Below, piece after piece: positions 9,641 through 18,589 of a stretch of 64,000 nt of DNA. Both the position numbers and the translations under genes were made by a program. How positions within the stretch are numbered: the first letter of the stretch is position 1; the number at the start of each line of letters is the position of its first letter. Below the pieces are notes generated by a model. It saw only the letters and a list, made by a program, of their open reading frames with translations. It did not search any database and was not told the DNA's origin. This stretch comes from Mycolicibacterium sp. MU0050. GTDB taxonomy: Bacteria > Actinomycetota > Actinomycetes > Mycobacteriales > Mycobacteriaceae. The stretch spans positions 4,402,001 through 4,466,000 of the forward strand of contig NZ_OY726395.1 of NCBI RefSeq assembly GCF_963378085.1, read 5' to 3'.

Positions 9641-11476
9641 GTGAGCCACTACAAATCCAACGTTCGTGACCAGGAATTCAACCTGTTCGAGGTACTGGGC
9701 GTCGACAAGGCGCTGGGCCAGGGTGCCTTCAGCGACATCGACACCGACACCGCCCGTGAAATGCTCGCCGAGATGGCGCGGCTGGCCGAGGGGCCGATCG
9801 CCGAGTCCTTCGTCGACGGCGACCGCAATCCCCCGGTCTTCGATCCGGAGACGCATTCGGTGACGGTGCCCGAGTCGTTCAAGAAGTCGATGCGCACGCT
9901 GTACGACGGCGGTTGGGACAAGATCGGCATGCCCGAGGAACTCGGCGGCATGCCGATGCCCCGCGCGCTGCAGTGGGCCCTGATCGAACACATCCTGGGC
10001 GCCAACCCCGCCGCGTACATGTACGCGATGGGCAGCGGCATGGCCCTGATCCTGCACAACCTCGCCACCGATGAGCAGAAGAAGTGGGCAGAGCTGGCCG
10101 CCGAGCGCAACTGGGGCGCCACCATGGTCCTCACCGAGCCCGACGCGGGTTCCGACGTCGGCGCCGGCCGCACCAAGGCGGTGCAGCAGGAGGACGGCTC
10201 GTGGCACATCGAGGGGGTGAAGCGCTTCATCACCTCGGCCGACTCCGACGACCTGTTCGAGAACATCTTCCACATGGTGCTGGCCCGCCCCGAGGGCGCC
10301 GGCCCCGGCACCAAGGGTCTGTCGCTGTTCTTCGTACCGAAGTTCCACTTCGACCCGGAGACCGGCGAGCTCGGCGAGCGTAACGGCGTGTTCGTCACCA
10401 ACCTCGAGCACAAGATGGGCTTGAAGGTCTCGACCACCTGTGAGCTGACCTTCGGTCAGCACGGCGTGCCGGCCAAGGGCTGGCTCGTGGGCGAGGTGCA
10501 CGACGGTATCGCGCAGATGTTCGAAGTCATCGAGCAGGCCCGAATGATGGTGGGCACCAAGGCGATTGCCACGCTGTCGACCGGTTACCTCAATGCACTC
10601 GAGTACGCCAAGGAACGCGTGCAGGGCGCTGACATGACGCAGCTGACGGACAAGACCGCACCGCGCGTGACCATCACCCATCACCCGGATGTGCGTCGTT
10701 CGCTGATGACCCAGAAGGCCTACGCCGAGGGCATGCGCGCGCTGTACCTCTACGCCGCGACCTACCAGGATGTCGAGGTGGCGCAGGCGTTGCACGGCGT
10801 CGACGCCGAGCTGGCGCTCAAGGTCAACGATCTGCTGCTGCCGGTGGTCAAGGGCTACGGCTCCGAGCAGGCCTACGCCAAGCTCACCGAGAGCCTGCAG
10901 ACCTTCGGCGGGTCCGGCTTCCTGCAGGACTACCCGATCGAGCAGTACATCCGCGACGCGAAGATCGACAGCCTCTACGAGGGCACCACCGCCATCCAGG
11001 CCCAGGACTTCTTCTTCCGCAAGATCGTCCGCGACCAGGGCAAGGCGCTGGCGCACGTCGCCGGCGAGATCAGCGAGTTCATCAAGAACGAGTCGGGCAA
11101 CGGCCGCCTCAAGAGCGAGCGGGCACTGCTGTCCACCGCGCTCGAGGATGTGCAGGGGATGGCCGCCACGCTGACCGGTTATCTGATGGCCGCCCAGGAA
11201 GAGCCCGCCAGCATCTACAAGGTGGGGTTGGGCTCGGTGCGGTTCCTGATGTCGGTCGGTGACCTGCTGGTGGGCTGGCTGCTCGCGCGCCAGGCCGCGG
11301 TCGCCGTCGAGAAGCTCGACGCCGGGGCGACCGGTGCCGAGAAGGCGTTCTACGAGGGCAAGGTTGCCGCTGCCGGATTCTTCGCCAAGAACATCCTGCC
11401 GCAGCTGACCAGCACTCGCGCCATCCTGGAGCACCTCGACAACGAGATCATGGAGCTCGACGAGGCCGCCTTCTAG
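9641..11476 (+). CDS. fadE5: Acyl-CoA dehydrogenase FadE5
   Basis: 611 residues, FAD-dependent alpha,beta-dehydrogenation of acyl-CoA, a broad-chain-length beta-oxidation enzyme in mycobacteria. Near-identical along its length to remembered Rv0244c: N-terminus [19 protein letters not shown], active-site segment [17 protein letters not shown] with the catalytic Glu, and C-terminus IMELDEAAF. It has the extra C-terminal domain of the ~600-aa long-chain class. The GTG at 9641 is chosen because AGGAGG (9631-9636) precedes it by 4 nt and the homologue starts there; an earlier in-frame start at 9560 lies inside the operator. It faces fadA2 convergently, and expression is probably controlled by the TetR operator at 9553. 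Confidence 0.95.
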   Translation: MSHYKSNVRDQEFNLFEVLGVDKALGQGAFSDIDTDTAREMLAEMARLAEGPIAESFVDGDRNPPVFDPETHSVTVPESFKKSMRTLYDGGWDKIGMPEELGGMPMPRALQWALIEHILGANPAAYMYAMGSGMALILHNLATDEQKKWAELAAERNWGATMVLTEPDAGSDVGAGRTKAVQQEDGSWHIEGVKRFITSADSDDLFENIFHMVLARPEGAGPGTKGLSLFFVPKFHFDPETGELGERNGVFVTNLEHKMGLKVSTTCELTFGQHGVPAKGWLVGEVHDGIAQMFEVIEQARMMVGTKAIATLSTGYLNALEYAKERVQGADMTQLTDKTAPRVTITHHPDVRRSLMTQKAYAEGMRALYLYAATYQDVEVAQALHGVDAELALKVNDLLLPVVKGYGSEQAYAKLTESLQTFGGSGFLQDYPIEQYIRDAKIDSLYEGTTAIQAQDFFFRKIVRDQGKALAHVAGEISEFIKNESGNGRLKSERALLSTALEDVQGMAATLTGYLMAAQEEPASIYKVGLGSVRFLMSVGDLLVGWLLARQAAVAVEKLDAGATGAEKAFYEGKVAAAGFFAKNILPQLTSTRAILEHLDNEIMELDEAAF

Positions 11477-11495
11477 CGAGGCGCCAAGACCACGG

Positions 11496-11527
11496 CGGCC
11501 CCCGCGCGCGGATGCGTGCGGGGGCCG
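11496..11527 (+). terminator. Probable fadE5 terminator hairpin
   Basis: CGGCCCCCGC (11496-11505) pairs perfectly with GCGGGGGCCG (11518-11527) around a 12-nt loop, 20 nt after the fadE5 stop. There is no U-tract, as is common for mycobacterial terminators. Confidence 0.6.
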
Positions 11528-11890
11528 TCGCCATTTCCGTGGTCAGAGGTCAGCACAAAAAAGGGCGGGTTCGGGAGGACATTTGAGGGCGTCTTCTTTA
11601 GATCTCGCGCGTCCGGCCTTCGCCTCTTCGCCGGCACTTTGGACTGGTCGCTCCCGAACCCGTCGTAGCGTCGATGCTACGCCTGTGTCGTAGCTCACAC
11701 CAGGGGGAAATTCGGGGCGCTCCCGGAGTCCCCTCTGCTCCAGCAGCTCCCCATCCGACGCCTGGTAGATGAGGTTGGCCCCGTGTTGCCGTCGGGTCGG
11801 GGGGTCAGACGGCAACACGGAGCCACCCAGTACATCGGTTACCCCGCGCGGTGCGTTACAAACCACGGGCAGCAAATTTGGGTCGGCTTT
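11528..11890. other. Gene-free convergent spacer between fadE5 and fadA2, rich in inverted repeats
   Basis: I see no convincing gene here. The base composition is lower in GC than the neighbours. It contains CGTAGC-gtcgat-GCTACG (11664-11681) and the strong hairpin annotated at 11781-11820. A 110-codon minus-strand frame (11543-11875) resembles no family I know. Confidence 0.5.
11781..11820 (-). terminator. 13-bp perfect hairpin downstream of fadA2
   Basis: CCGTGTTGCCGTC (11781-11793) and GACGGCAACACGG (11808-11820) are perfect inverted repeats around a 14-nt loop, 70 bp past the fadA2 stop on the minus strand. A fadA2 terminator is the simplest reading; no T-run follows. Confidence 0.5.
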
Positions 11891-13213
11891 CTAGGCCTCC
11901 AGAATGGCGGTCACGCCCTGCCCACCGGCGGCGCAGATGGAGATCAGACCACGCACGGTACGGCCCCCGGCTTCGGCCTTCTTCTCGCTGAGCTGCTTGG
12001 CCAGCTGCGCGACGATCCGCCCGCCGGTGGCCGCGAACGGGTGGCCGGCGGCCAACGACGAGCCGTTGACGTTGAGCTTGGTCCGGTCGATCGAACCCAG
12101 CGGGGCGTCCAGGCCCAGTCGCTGCTTGCAGTACTCCTCGGACTCCCAGGCCTGCAGCGCGGCGAGCACCACCGACGCGAAGGCCTCGTGGATCTCGTAG
12201 AAGTCGAAGTCTTGCAGCGACAATGCGTTCCGCGCCAACAGCCGCGGCACCGCGTAGGTGGGCGCCATCAACAGCCCGTCGGCGCCGCCGACGTAATCGA
12301 CCGCCGCCGTTTCGGCGTCGACCAGGTAGGCCAGCACCGGCAGATCATGGTCGCTGGCCCACTGCTCGCTGGCCAGCAGCGCCACCGATGCCCCGTCGGT
12401 CAGCGGGGTGGAATTGCCCGCCGTCATCGTCGCGTCGCCGTTGCGAACCCCGAAGACCGGCTTGAGCTTCGCCAGCTTCTCCGGCGAGGAATCGGGGCGC
12501 AGATTGTCGTCGCGGTACAGGCCGAGAAACGGAGTCACCAGGTCGTCGAAGAAGCCGCGGTCGTAGGCGGCGGCCATGTTGCGGTGGCTGGCCGCGGCAA
12601 TCTCGTCCTGGTCGACCCGCTTGATCCCCATCTGCTTGGCCGTGATGGCGGCGTGCTCGCCCATCGACAGCCCGGTCCGCGGTTCGCCGTTGGTGGGAAT
12701 CTGCACGCCGAGCGAGGCCGGCAATTTGCCGACCAGCTTCAGCCGCTCCAGATTCGACCGGGACCGCCGCAGGCTCAGCAGGACGCGCCGCAGGTCGTCG
12801 CCGAAGGCGATCGGCGCATCGGAGGTGGTGTCCACGCCACCGGCCGCGGCGACCTCGTAGCGGCCCATCGCGATCCCGTCGGCGGCGGCGATGGCGGACT
12901 GCAGGCCGGTGCCGCAGGCTTGCTGCAGGTCGAAGGCCGGGGTGTCGGGGGACAGTGCGCTGCCCAGGACACATTCGCGCATCAGGTTGAAGTCGCGGCT
13001 GTGCTTGAGCACGGCCCCACCGATCACCATGTCCAGCCGCTGCCCGGCCAGGCCGAATCGGTCGACCAGGCCGTCCAGCGCCGCGGTGAACATGTCCTGG
13101 TTCGACGCCTGCGCATAGGCGCCGTCGGAGCGGGCGAACGGGATGCGGTTACCGCCCAACACGGCGACGGGGCGGCGGCTGGGGTTCGAGTTCGATTGCG
13201 CGTTGGTGGCCAC
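11891..13213 (-). CDS. fadA2: Thiolase FadA2 (acetyl-CoA acyltransferase)
   Basis: 440 residues, the same length as remembered Rv0243. Catalyses thiolytic cleavage of 3-ketoacyl-CoA (or the reverse). The nucleophilic Cys is in DLQQACGTGL (residue 100); the C-terminal catalytic motifs are EIHEAFA, NVNGSSLAAGHPFAATG and CAAGGQG. The GTG start at 13213 gives the N-terminus VATNAQSNSN, matches the homologue's length, and has GGAG about 8 nt upstream; frames extending to 13321 would cross the operator. It is transcribed divergently from fabG4 across the 13275 operator, so the thiolase, reductase and dehydratase are likely co-regulated. Confidence 0.93.
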   Translation of the reverse strand: MATNAQSNSNPSRRPVAVLGGNRIPFARSDGAYAQASNQDMFTAALDGLVDRFGLAGQRLDMVIGGAVLKHSRDFNLMRECVLGSALSPDTPAFDLQQACGTGLQSAIAAADGIAMGRYEVAAAGGVDTTSDAPIAFGDDLRRVLLSLRRSRSNLERLKLVGKLPASLGVQIPTNGEPRTGLSMGEHAAITAKQMGIKRVDQDEIAAASHRNMAAAYDRGFFDDLVTPFLGLYRDDNLRPDSSPEKLAKLKPVFGVRNGDATMTAGNSTPLTDGASVALLASEQWASDHDLPVLAYLVDAETAAVDYVGGADGLLMAPTYAVPRLLARNALSLQDFDFYEIHEAFASVVLAALQAWESEEYCKQRLGLDAPLGSIDRTKLNVNGSSLAAGHPFAATGGRIVAQLAKQLSEKKAEAGGRTVRGLISICAAGGQGVTAILEA

Positions 13214-13274
13214 GGGTATCTCCGTTGCGTCGGTTTTGAGGTGGATGCCAATTGCCGCCATACTACCTACACTT

Positions 13275-13290
13275 CTTACTCTCAAGTAAG
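13275..13290. promoter_or_regulatory. Putative TetR operator between fadA2 and fabG4 (CTTACTCTCAAGTAAG)
   Basis: Perfect inverted repeat CTTACT-ctca-AGTAAG, 62 bp upstream of fadA2 and 46 bp upstream of fabG4. The arms are identical to those of the operator in front of the TetR gene at 16458. Confidence 0.65.
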
Positions 13291-13335
13291 TTCGTCTACG
13301 ACAGCCTGAGACTTCTGACATCGAGAGGTAACGCC

Positions 13336-14709
13336 GTGGCTCCCAAACTTCCCAACGACCTGTACGCGCAGGTGGTCCTGTCCGGACCCGGATCGTTCCT
13401 GGCCAAGCAGCTCGGCATCCCGCAGCCCGAGACCCTGCGTCGATACCGCCCGGGCGACCCGGCGCTGGCGGGCCCGCTGCTGATCGGCGGCCAGGGGCGC
13501 ATCGCCGAACCCATGCGCGCCGCCCTGGCCGACGATTACGACCTGGTGGGCGACAACCTCGGCGGACGCTGGGCCGACAAGTTCGGCGGCCTGCTGTTCG
13601 ACGCCACCGGAATCACCGCGCCGGCCGGCCTGAAGGCCCTGCACGACTTCTTCACCCCGTTGCTGCGCAACGTCGGACCGTCGGGCCGGATCGTGGTGGT
13701 GGGCACCACGCCGGAGGACACCGAAAGCGCCGACGAGCGGATCGCCCAGCGGGCGCTGGAGGGCTTCACCCGGTCGCTGGGCAAGGAGATGCAACGCGGT
13801 GCGACGGTGTCGCTGGTGTACCTCTCCCCCGCCGCCAAGCCGGCGGCCACCGGCCTGGAGTCGACGCTGCGGTTCCTGCTCTCGGCCAAGTCCGCCTACG
13901 TCGACGGTCAGGTCTTCTACGTCGGCGCGGCCGACTCGACCCCGCCGGCCGACTGGGACAAACCATTGGACGGCAAGGTCGCCATTGTCACCGGGGCGGC
14001 CCGCGGCATCGGCGCGACCATCGCCGAAGTGTTCGCCCGCGACGGCGCCAAGGTGGTGTGCGTCGACATGGCCGCACCAGAGGGCGCCCCGGATGCCCTC
14101 GGCGAGACGGCGACCAAGGTCGGCGGCACCGCCCTGGCGCTCGATGTCACCGCCGACGACGCCGTCCAGCGGCTCACCGACCACCTACGCGAGCACCACG
14201 GCGGCAAGGCCGACATCCTGGTCAACAACGCCGGTATCACCCGGGACAAGCTGCTGGCCAACATGGACGACGCCCGCTGGAACGCCGTCATCGCGGTCAA
14301 TCTCCTTGCCCCGCAACGCCTCACCCAAGGACTCGTGGACAACGGCACCATCGGCGCGGGCGGCCGGGTGATCGGGCTGTCGTCGATGGCCGGTATCGCC
14401 GGCAACCGCGGGCAGACCAACTACGCGGCCACCAAGGCCGGCATGATCGGCCTGACCGAGGCGCTGGCGCCCACGCTGGCCGAGAAGGACATCACCATCA
14501 ACGCCGTCGCACCGGGGTTCATCGAAACCAAGATGACCGAGGCCATCCCGTTCGCCACCCGCGAGGTGGCGCGGCGGATGAACTCGCTGTTCCAGGGCGG
14601 CCAGCCGGTCGACGTCGCCGAGGCCATCGCCTATTTCGCCAGCCCGGCCTCGAATGCCGTGACCGCCAACACGATCCGGGTCTGCGGCCAGGCCATGCTG
14701 GGGGCATGA
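13336..14709 (+). CDS. fabG4: 3-ketoacyl reductase FabG4
   Basis: 457-residue high-molecular-weight FabG. The N-terminal half (1-~205) is a flavodoxin-like, non-catalytic SDR-related domain. The C-terminal half holds the NADH-binding [15 protein letters not shown] (~220), NNAGIT, and the Ser-Tyr-Lys set (GLSSMAG...YAATK). It reduces 3-ketoacyl thioesters; the M. tuberculosis orthologue Rv0242c works with HtdX. The GTG at 13336 gives [14 protein letters not shown], aligned with the remembered homologue start, and GAGAGG precedes it by 7 nt. The TGA overlaps the htdX ATG, so the two genes are translationally coupled. Confidence 0.93.
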   Translation: MAPKLPNDLYAQVVLSGPGSFLAKQLGIPQPETLRRYRPGDPALAGPLLIGGQGRIAEPMRAALADDYDLVGDNLGGRWADKFGGLLFDATGITAPAGLKALHDFFTPLLRNVGPSGRIVVVGTTPEDTESADERIAQRALEGFTRSLGKEMQRGATVSLVYLSPAAKPAATGLESTLRFLLSAKSAYVDGQVFYVGAADSTPPADWDKPLDGKVAIVTGAARGIGATIAEVFARDGAKVVCVDMAAPEGAPDALGETATKVGGTALALDVTADDAVQRLTDHLREHHGGKADILVNNAGITRDKLLANMDDARWNAVIAVNLLAPQRLTQGLVDNGTIGAGGRVIGLSSMAGIAGNRGQTNYAATKAGMIGLTEALAPTLAEKDITINAVAPGFIETKMTEAIPFATREVARRMNSLFQGGQPVDVAEAIAYFASPASNAVTANTIRVCGQAMLGA

Positions 14710-15542
14710 TGAGCGCCTTGTCGAACATGGTCCGCGCGGCGGCCGGGGCGCTGCCGTTCATCCCGCGCGGCGATGCCCTGCCCGAGCGCACCCTGACGGT
14801 CACGGACCTGGCCATCGACCGGGACAACGTCGCGGCCTACGCCGCCGTGACGGGGCTGCGGTATCGCGACACCGTGCCGGTGACCTACCCCTTCGCGCTG
14901 ACCTTTCCCACCGTGATGGAGCTGATCACCGGCTTCGACTTCCCCTTCTCCGCCATCGGCGCCGTGCACGTGGAGAACCACATCACCCAGCATCGGCCGA
15001 TCGCCGTCACCGACACGGTGTCGGTGAAGACCGAGGCCGCGAACCTGCGCGAGCACCGCAAGGGATTGCTCGTCGACGTCATCACCGATGTGCACGTGGG
15101 CAACGAGGCGGCCTGGCACCAGGTGACGACCTTCCTGCATCAGCAACGCACCAGCCTGTCCGACGAGCCCAAGCCGCCGCCGGTGAAGCAGCCGAAACTG
15201 CCGCCGCCGCATGCGATTCTGCGGATCACCCCCGGCCAGATTCGCCGGTACGCGGCCGTCGGCGGAGACCGCAACCCGATCCACACCAGCTCGCTGGGCG
15301 CCAAGCTGTTCGGCTTCCCGACGGTGATCGCGCACGGGATGTTCAGCGCCGCGGCGGTATTGGCCAACATCGACGGTCAGCTTCCCGATGCGCTGCGGTA
15401 CTCGGTGAAGTTCGGCAAGCCGGTGATCCTGCCCGCGAGCCCGGGGCTGTACGTGGACCGCGTCGCCGATGGGTGGGACCTTTCGCTGCGCAACCTGTCC
15501 AAGGGGTATCCGCATCTGACCGGTGAGGTGCGGGCGCTGTAG
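14706..15542 (+). CDS. htdX: 3-hydroxyacyl-thioester dehydratase HtdX
   Basis: 278 residues, double-hotdog, R-specific hydratase/dehydratase. The C-terminal hotdog has the hydratase-2 motif ([13 protein letters not shown], about residues 180-192) with the catalytic Asp and His; the N-terminal hotdog lacks it. Orthologous to Rv0241c from the shared segments [21 protein letters not shown] and [12 protein letters not shown]. It converts R-3-hydroxyacyl to trans-2-enoyl thioester, following FabG4. The start is ATG 14706 (overlapping the fabG4 TGA); ATG 14709 directly behind it is equally possible. Confidence 0.92.
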   Translation: MMSALSNMVRAAAGALPFIPRGDALPERTLTVTDLAIDRDNVAAYAAVTGLRYRDTVPVTYPFALTFPTVMELITGFDFPFSAIGAVHVENHITQHRPIAVTDTVSVKTEAANLREHRKGLLVDVITDVHVGNEAAWHQVTTFLHQQRTSLSDEPKPPPVKQPKLPPPHAILRITPGQIRRYAAVGGDRNPIHTSSLGAKLFGFPTVIAHGMFSAAAVLANIDGQLPDALRYSVKFGKPVILPASPGLYVDRVADGWDLSLRNLSKGYPHLTGEVRAL

Positions 15543-15589
15543 GGCTGGGGTTCTCGGGTAAACGGTCCTCCCGCCGAGGTATCCACCAG

Positions 15590-15630
15590 CGAGACTGCGC
15601 TGAGCTTCCTTCAGCGGGGGCTCACACCAT
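15590..15630. repeat. Degenerate partial copy of the 57-bp palindromic repeat
   Basis: CGAGACTGCGCTGAGC starts like the two full units downstream, then diverges. It has no recognisable right end. Confidence 0.4.
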
Positions 15631-15687
15631 CGAGGCTGCGCTGGTCGTGCAAAAGTGCGAGTAACCCTCACGGTGAGCGCAGCCTCG
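15631..15687. repeat. 57-bp palindromic intergenic repeat, unit 1
   Basis: It begins CGAGGCTGCGCT and ends with its exact reverse complement AGCGCAGCCTCG (12-bp perfect terminal inverted repeat). 47 of 57 positions match unit 2, with no gaps. It lies in the htdX-TetR convergent spacer. It resembles a REP or MITE-like element; no transposase is present. Confidence 0.75.
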
Positions 15688-15701
15688 ATTCGAGCACCTA
15701 C

Positions 15702-15758
15702 CGAGACTGCGCTCAGCGCGCAAGAATGCGAGAAACCCCCACGGTGAACGCAGCCTCG
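15702..15758. repeat. 57-bp palindromic intergenic repeat, unit 2
   Basis: Direct copy of unit 1, separated from it by 14 bp, ending GAACGCAGCCTCG. Its left end (CGAGACTGCGCT) has one change relative to unit 1. Together the units fill most of the htdX-TetR spacer and could also fold as terminators for both convergent genes. Confidence 0.75.
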
Positions 15759-15817
15759 ATTCGGCCTCAATACCCGACGGGCTCATATCAGCGCCTCGCC
15801 CGACCGGAGACCCCACC

Positions 15818-16423
15818 TCAGTTCTGAGCCTGGCCCGTCTTGCCCTTGAGGCCTCGCCAGAACAGGTTGATCAACAGCTCGGCAGCGTCGTCGACATCGA
15901 CATCGCCGGCGCTGACCCGTGCGGCCACCGCCTCGCCGGCGCCCACCAACGCGATCGCCATCATGTGGAAGTCGGTGCCGGGCTCGGGATTCCTGGTTCC
16001 GGTGGACAGCAGTCGGGCGACCAGGTCGATGATCCGCTCGCGGCCTTCGCGCACGGTGTGGGCGAACGCCTGCGAACTGGTGGCCTGCGTGTAGAGCACG
16101 ATCCACGACGCGCGGTTGGCGTCGATGTAGCTCAGAAACGTCAGGATGGTCTTGCGCAGCATGTCCCGCGGCGGCAGCGTGAAATCCACATCGGTGCGCA
16201 CGGCCTCGATGAAGCGGCCCAATTCGCGGTTCAGGCAGGCGCCGAACAGGTCTTCCTTCGACCCGTAATAAAGGTAGAGCATCGGCTTGGATATCTCGGC
16301 CTTGGCCGCGATCGCGTCCATCGACGTCTCGTGATAGCCGTTGACGGAGAACACCTCGACCGCGGCGTCGAGCATCTGCTGCTCGCGCACGGCACGCGGC
16401 AGCCGCTTGGTACCACCTGCCAT
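15818..16423 (-). CDS. TetR-family transcriptional regulator (Rv0238-like)
   Basis: 201 residues. The N-terminal HTH (about 12-60: REQQMLDAAVEVFSVNGYHE ... SKPMLYLYYGSKEDLF) is typical TetR, followed by a helical ligand domain. The orthologue in M. tuberculosis (Rv0238) sits at the same place between lpqI and htdX. A perfect inverted repeat CTTACT-N4-AGTAAG lies 35 bp upstream of its ATG (16423) and recurs at fadA2/fabG4 and, with one mismatch, at fadE5. It is therefore the best candidate to repress itself and these fatty-acid genes, with an acyl-CoA-type ligand as the natural guess. Confidence 0.9.
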   Translation of the reverse strand: MAGGTKRLPRAVREQQMLDAAVEVFSVNGYHETSMDAIAAKAEISKPMLYLYYGSKEDLFGACLNRELGRFIEAVRTDVDFTLPPRDMLRKTILTFLSYIDANRASWIVLYTQATSSQAFAHTVREGRERIIDLVARLLSTGTRNPEPGTDFHMMAIALVGAGEAVAARVSAGDVDVDDAAELLINLFWRGLKGKTGQAQN

Positions 16424-16457
16424 GCCTCTACCCTTCGCCGGACAACCCGGCCCTGAT

Positions 16458-16473
16458 CTTACTGGGGAGTAAG
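16458..16473. promoter_or_regulatory. Putative autoregulatory operator of the TetR gene (CTTACTGGGGAGTAAG)
   Basis: Perfect 6-bp arms with a 4-bp spacer, 35 bp upstream of the TetR ATG, inside the 63-bp gap to lpqI. It has the same arms as the fadA2/fabG4 operator. Confidence 0.65.
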
Positions 16474-16486
16474 CAGGGCGGGTGCA

Positions 16487-17662
16487 CTAGCAGCGGGCCG
16501 GACCCTTGATCCCCGCCACCCGGTGCAGCGATGCCTCGACCGCAGGCAGCGACAGTTCACCGGAAGCCACCGCCGACTCCAGCCGGTCCAGGACCGCCGG
16601 CACCTCGGCCGTGCTGACCCACAGCGCGACGTCCACGCCGGCCTGCAGGCTGCGCAGCACAGCCTCGGGAACCCCGTAGCGCTGGTTGATGGCCCCCATC
16701 GAGGACAGGTCGTCGCTGAACACCACCCCGCCGAAGCCGGGGCCGCCGTAGTTGCCGCTGCGCAGCAGGCCCACGGCGGCGCCGCTGAGGCTGGCCGGGT
16801 CCGCACCGGTCAGACCGGGCACCTGCATGTGGCCCATCATCACGCCGACGGGGCCCTGCGCGGTCAGTTCCCGGTACGGCACCAGGTCGACGGCCTGGAG
16901 TTGATCCAGCGACGGGGTGGTGACCCCGGTGTCGTGGGAGTCACCCGAGGCGCTGCCGTGGCCGGGGAAATGCTTGAGCACCGGCAACACGCCACCGTCA
17001 CGCAGGCCGCGGGCATACGCACCGGCGTACTCGGTGACCACCGCCGGGTCCGAACCGAAGGACCGGTCGCCGATCACGGTGCCGTCGGCCGCGTCGGTCA
17101 CGTCGACCACCGGCGCGAAGTCCACGGTGATACCCAGCCCGCGCATCTTCTGGCCGCGGTCGCGCGCGATCGCGTACACCTCGTCGGGCGTCTTGGTGGC
17201 CGCCAGCACCCGCGGCGAGGGCTGGCTGCCGATCAGCGCGGACAGCCGTTGGACCCGGCCGCCCTCCTCGTCGGTGCTGACGGCCAGCGGCAGCGGTTCG
17301 GCGGCGGCGGCGATCTGGGCCAGCGTGCCGTCGGTCAGCATGGACTTGTCGGTCCAGCTGCCGATGAAGATGCCGCCCACTCGGTGATCGCTGACCACGG
17401 CGCGGGCGTCGGCGCCGTTGCTCACCCCGACCATCAGCAGCTGCGCGAGCTTGTCGCGGGTGGACAGCGTGGAGAGGTCCCCGCACACCGCCGGCGCCTG
17501 CGGCATCGGATTGCTCAGCGGCACCGATGCCGGCGAGGACTGCGCGCGCGCCTCGGACGTGGCCGGGGCGGCCTGCTGGGATGCCGGTGCGCACGCCAGC
17601 AGAAGGGCCGGCAGCGTGGCCACCGAGACGGCGACACGGCCGAGCGTGGAGGTGAAAGCCAT
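16487..17662 (-). CDS. lpqI: Lipoprotein LpqI, GH3 beta-N-acetylglucosaminidase (NagZ type)
   Basis: 391 residues. A signal peptide ends in a lipobox LLLAC with Cys24 as the lipidation site, so it is exported and anchored. It is a GH3 fold with the NagZ signature KHFPGHGSASGDSHD (His/Asp general acid pair) and the nucleophile Asp in VVFSDDLSSMGAI. The M. tuberculosis orthologue Rv0237 cleaves GlcNAc from muropeptides in cell-wall recycling. ATG at 17662. It precedes the TetR gene in the same direction (63-bp gap that holds the TetR operator), so co-transcription is uncertain. Divergent from the universal-stress gene. Confidence 0.92.
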   Translation of the reverse strand: MAFTSTLGRVAVSVATLPALLLACAPASQQAAPATSEARAQSSPASVPLSNPMPQAPAVCGDLSTLSTRDKLAQLLMVGVSNGADARAVVSDHRVGGIFIGSWTDKSMLTDGTLAQIAAAAEPLPLAVSTDEEGGRVQRLSALIGSQPSPRVLAATKTPDEVYAIARDRGQKMRGLGITVDFAPVVDVTDAADGTVIGDRSFGSDPAVVTEYAGAYARGLRDGGVLPVLKHFPGHGSASGDSHDTGVTTPSLDQLQAVDLVPYRELTAQGPVGVMMGHMQVPGLTGADPASLSGAAVGLLRSGNYGGPGFGGVVFSDDLSSMGAINQRYGVPEAVLRSLQAGVDVALWVSTAEVPAVLDRLESAVASGELSLPAVEASLHRVAGIKGPARC

Positions 17663-17801
17663 ACCTCATGCTGTCATGTGATCCAGCTCCGGTCAGCGAC
17701 CGGCTCCCGAGCCGCGATCCGATAGGGTTCGTGAACGGGTCAAAAGCGAGCGACACGCCGTTTTTCCTGACCCAAAGCCGGCAGTAAGGGGATCATGAGG
17801 C

Positions 17802-18263
17802 ATGTCTGTCGTGCTGATCGCATACGACGGAACCTCTAACGCGCGCCGCGCCGTCAATTACGCGGGGCGTTTCCTATCTGCCAAACGCGTGGTGGTGCTC
17901 ACCGTGTGGACGCCGATCCGGTCGGGTCCCGACCCGGTCAGCGTGGACCTCGACGGCCCTCCGGATCCCATCGACGATCCCGAGGAAGAGCACGACATCG
18001 CCTATTCCGACGCGCTGCGCACCAACGACGAGGGCACCAAACTCGCGGTCGAGGCCGGCCTGAACGCCGAGCCGCTGTGCGTCCCGGTACGGGGCACCGT
18101 GTGGCGCGCCATCATCGACGCCGCCGACCGCCTCGACGCCGACCTGGTGGTGTCCGGGACCCGGGGCACCACCGGGCTGCGGTCACTGCTGCAGTCCAGC
18201 GTCGCCGACCACGTGCTCCGCCACGGCCGACGGCCGGTGCTCATCGTGCCCCCGGGGCATTGA
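17802..18263 (+). CDS. Universal stress protein family protein
   Basis: 153 residues, a single USP domain. It starts with the VLIAYDGTSNARRAVNYA strand-helix and ends with the nucleotide-binding loop VSGTRGTTGLRSLLQSSVA, in which the usual Gly before Ser is replaced by Ser; ATP binding is likely but not certain. Cytoplasmic stress-linked role unknown. It is inserted between lpqI and the Rv0236A/aftD pair. I looked for a DosR box upstream and saw none. ATG at 17802 with only a weak GAGG close to it. Confidence 0.85.
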   Translation: MSVVLIAYDGTSNARRAVNYAGRFLSAKRVVVLTVWTPIRSGPDPVSVDLDGPPDPIDDPEEEHDIAYSDALRTNDEGTKLAVEAGLNAEPLCVPVRGTVWRAIIDAADRLDADLVVSGTRGTTGLRSLLQSSVADHVLRHGRRPVLIVPPGH

Positions 18264-18321
18264 GGTGCGCGTGCTAGGTTAGCTGACGACCGACGCCGAC
18301 CCCATTCGCTGAGGAGCCCAC

Positions 18322-18495
18322 ATGACCCGGTTCGTGGTGCCTGCCGCCGCCAGCATCGTGGTCGGCCTTCTGCTCGGCGCCGCGGCCATATTCGGGGTCA
18401 CGTTGATGGTTCAGCAGGACACCAAGCCGCCGCTGACCGCGGGCGACCCAGCGTCGTCGGTGCTCAACCGCGTCGAATACGGCGACCGCAGCTGA
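18322..18495 (+). CDS. Small membrane peptide, Rv0236A-like (DUF2613)
   Basis: 57 residues: a short basic start, one hydrophobic segment (residues ~6-29, VVPAAASIVVGLLLGAAAIF), then a polar tail ending RVEYGDRS. GAGGAG (18311-18316) precedes the ATG by 5 nt. Same length and position as Rv0236A immediately upstream of aftD in M. tuberculosis. Constant linkage to aftD suggests a partner or assembly role for AftD, but nothing in the sequence proves it. It could be a secreted peptide or a single-pass membrane protein. Confidence 0.85.
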   Translation: MTRFVVPAAASIVVGLLLGAAAIFGVTLMVQQDTKPPLTAGDPASSVLNRVEYGDRS

Positions 18496-18589
18496 CCTGA
18501 GCGCATCCCCGGTAGCGGCCCGTCCGGGAGGGTCGATCTCCGATCCGCACACCTGCACCGTCGAGCCGCTGTCCCGCCGCTGGCTCTGG

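Noticed and set aside
11543..11875. 110-codon minus-strand frame between fadE5 and fadA2
   Set aside because: No family resemblance, no good ribosome site, and it runs through both strong hairpins; treated as non-coding.
17663..17801. Possible DosR box upstream of the universal-stress gene
   Set aside because: Inspected for GGGACTTNNGGCCCT-type sequence; nothing close to it is present.
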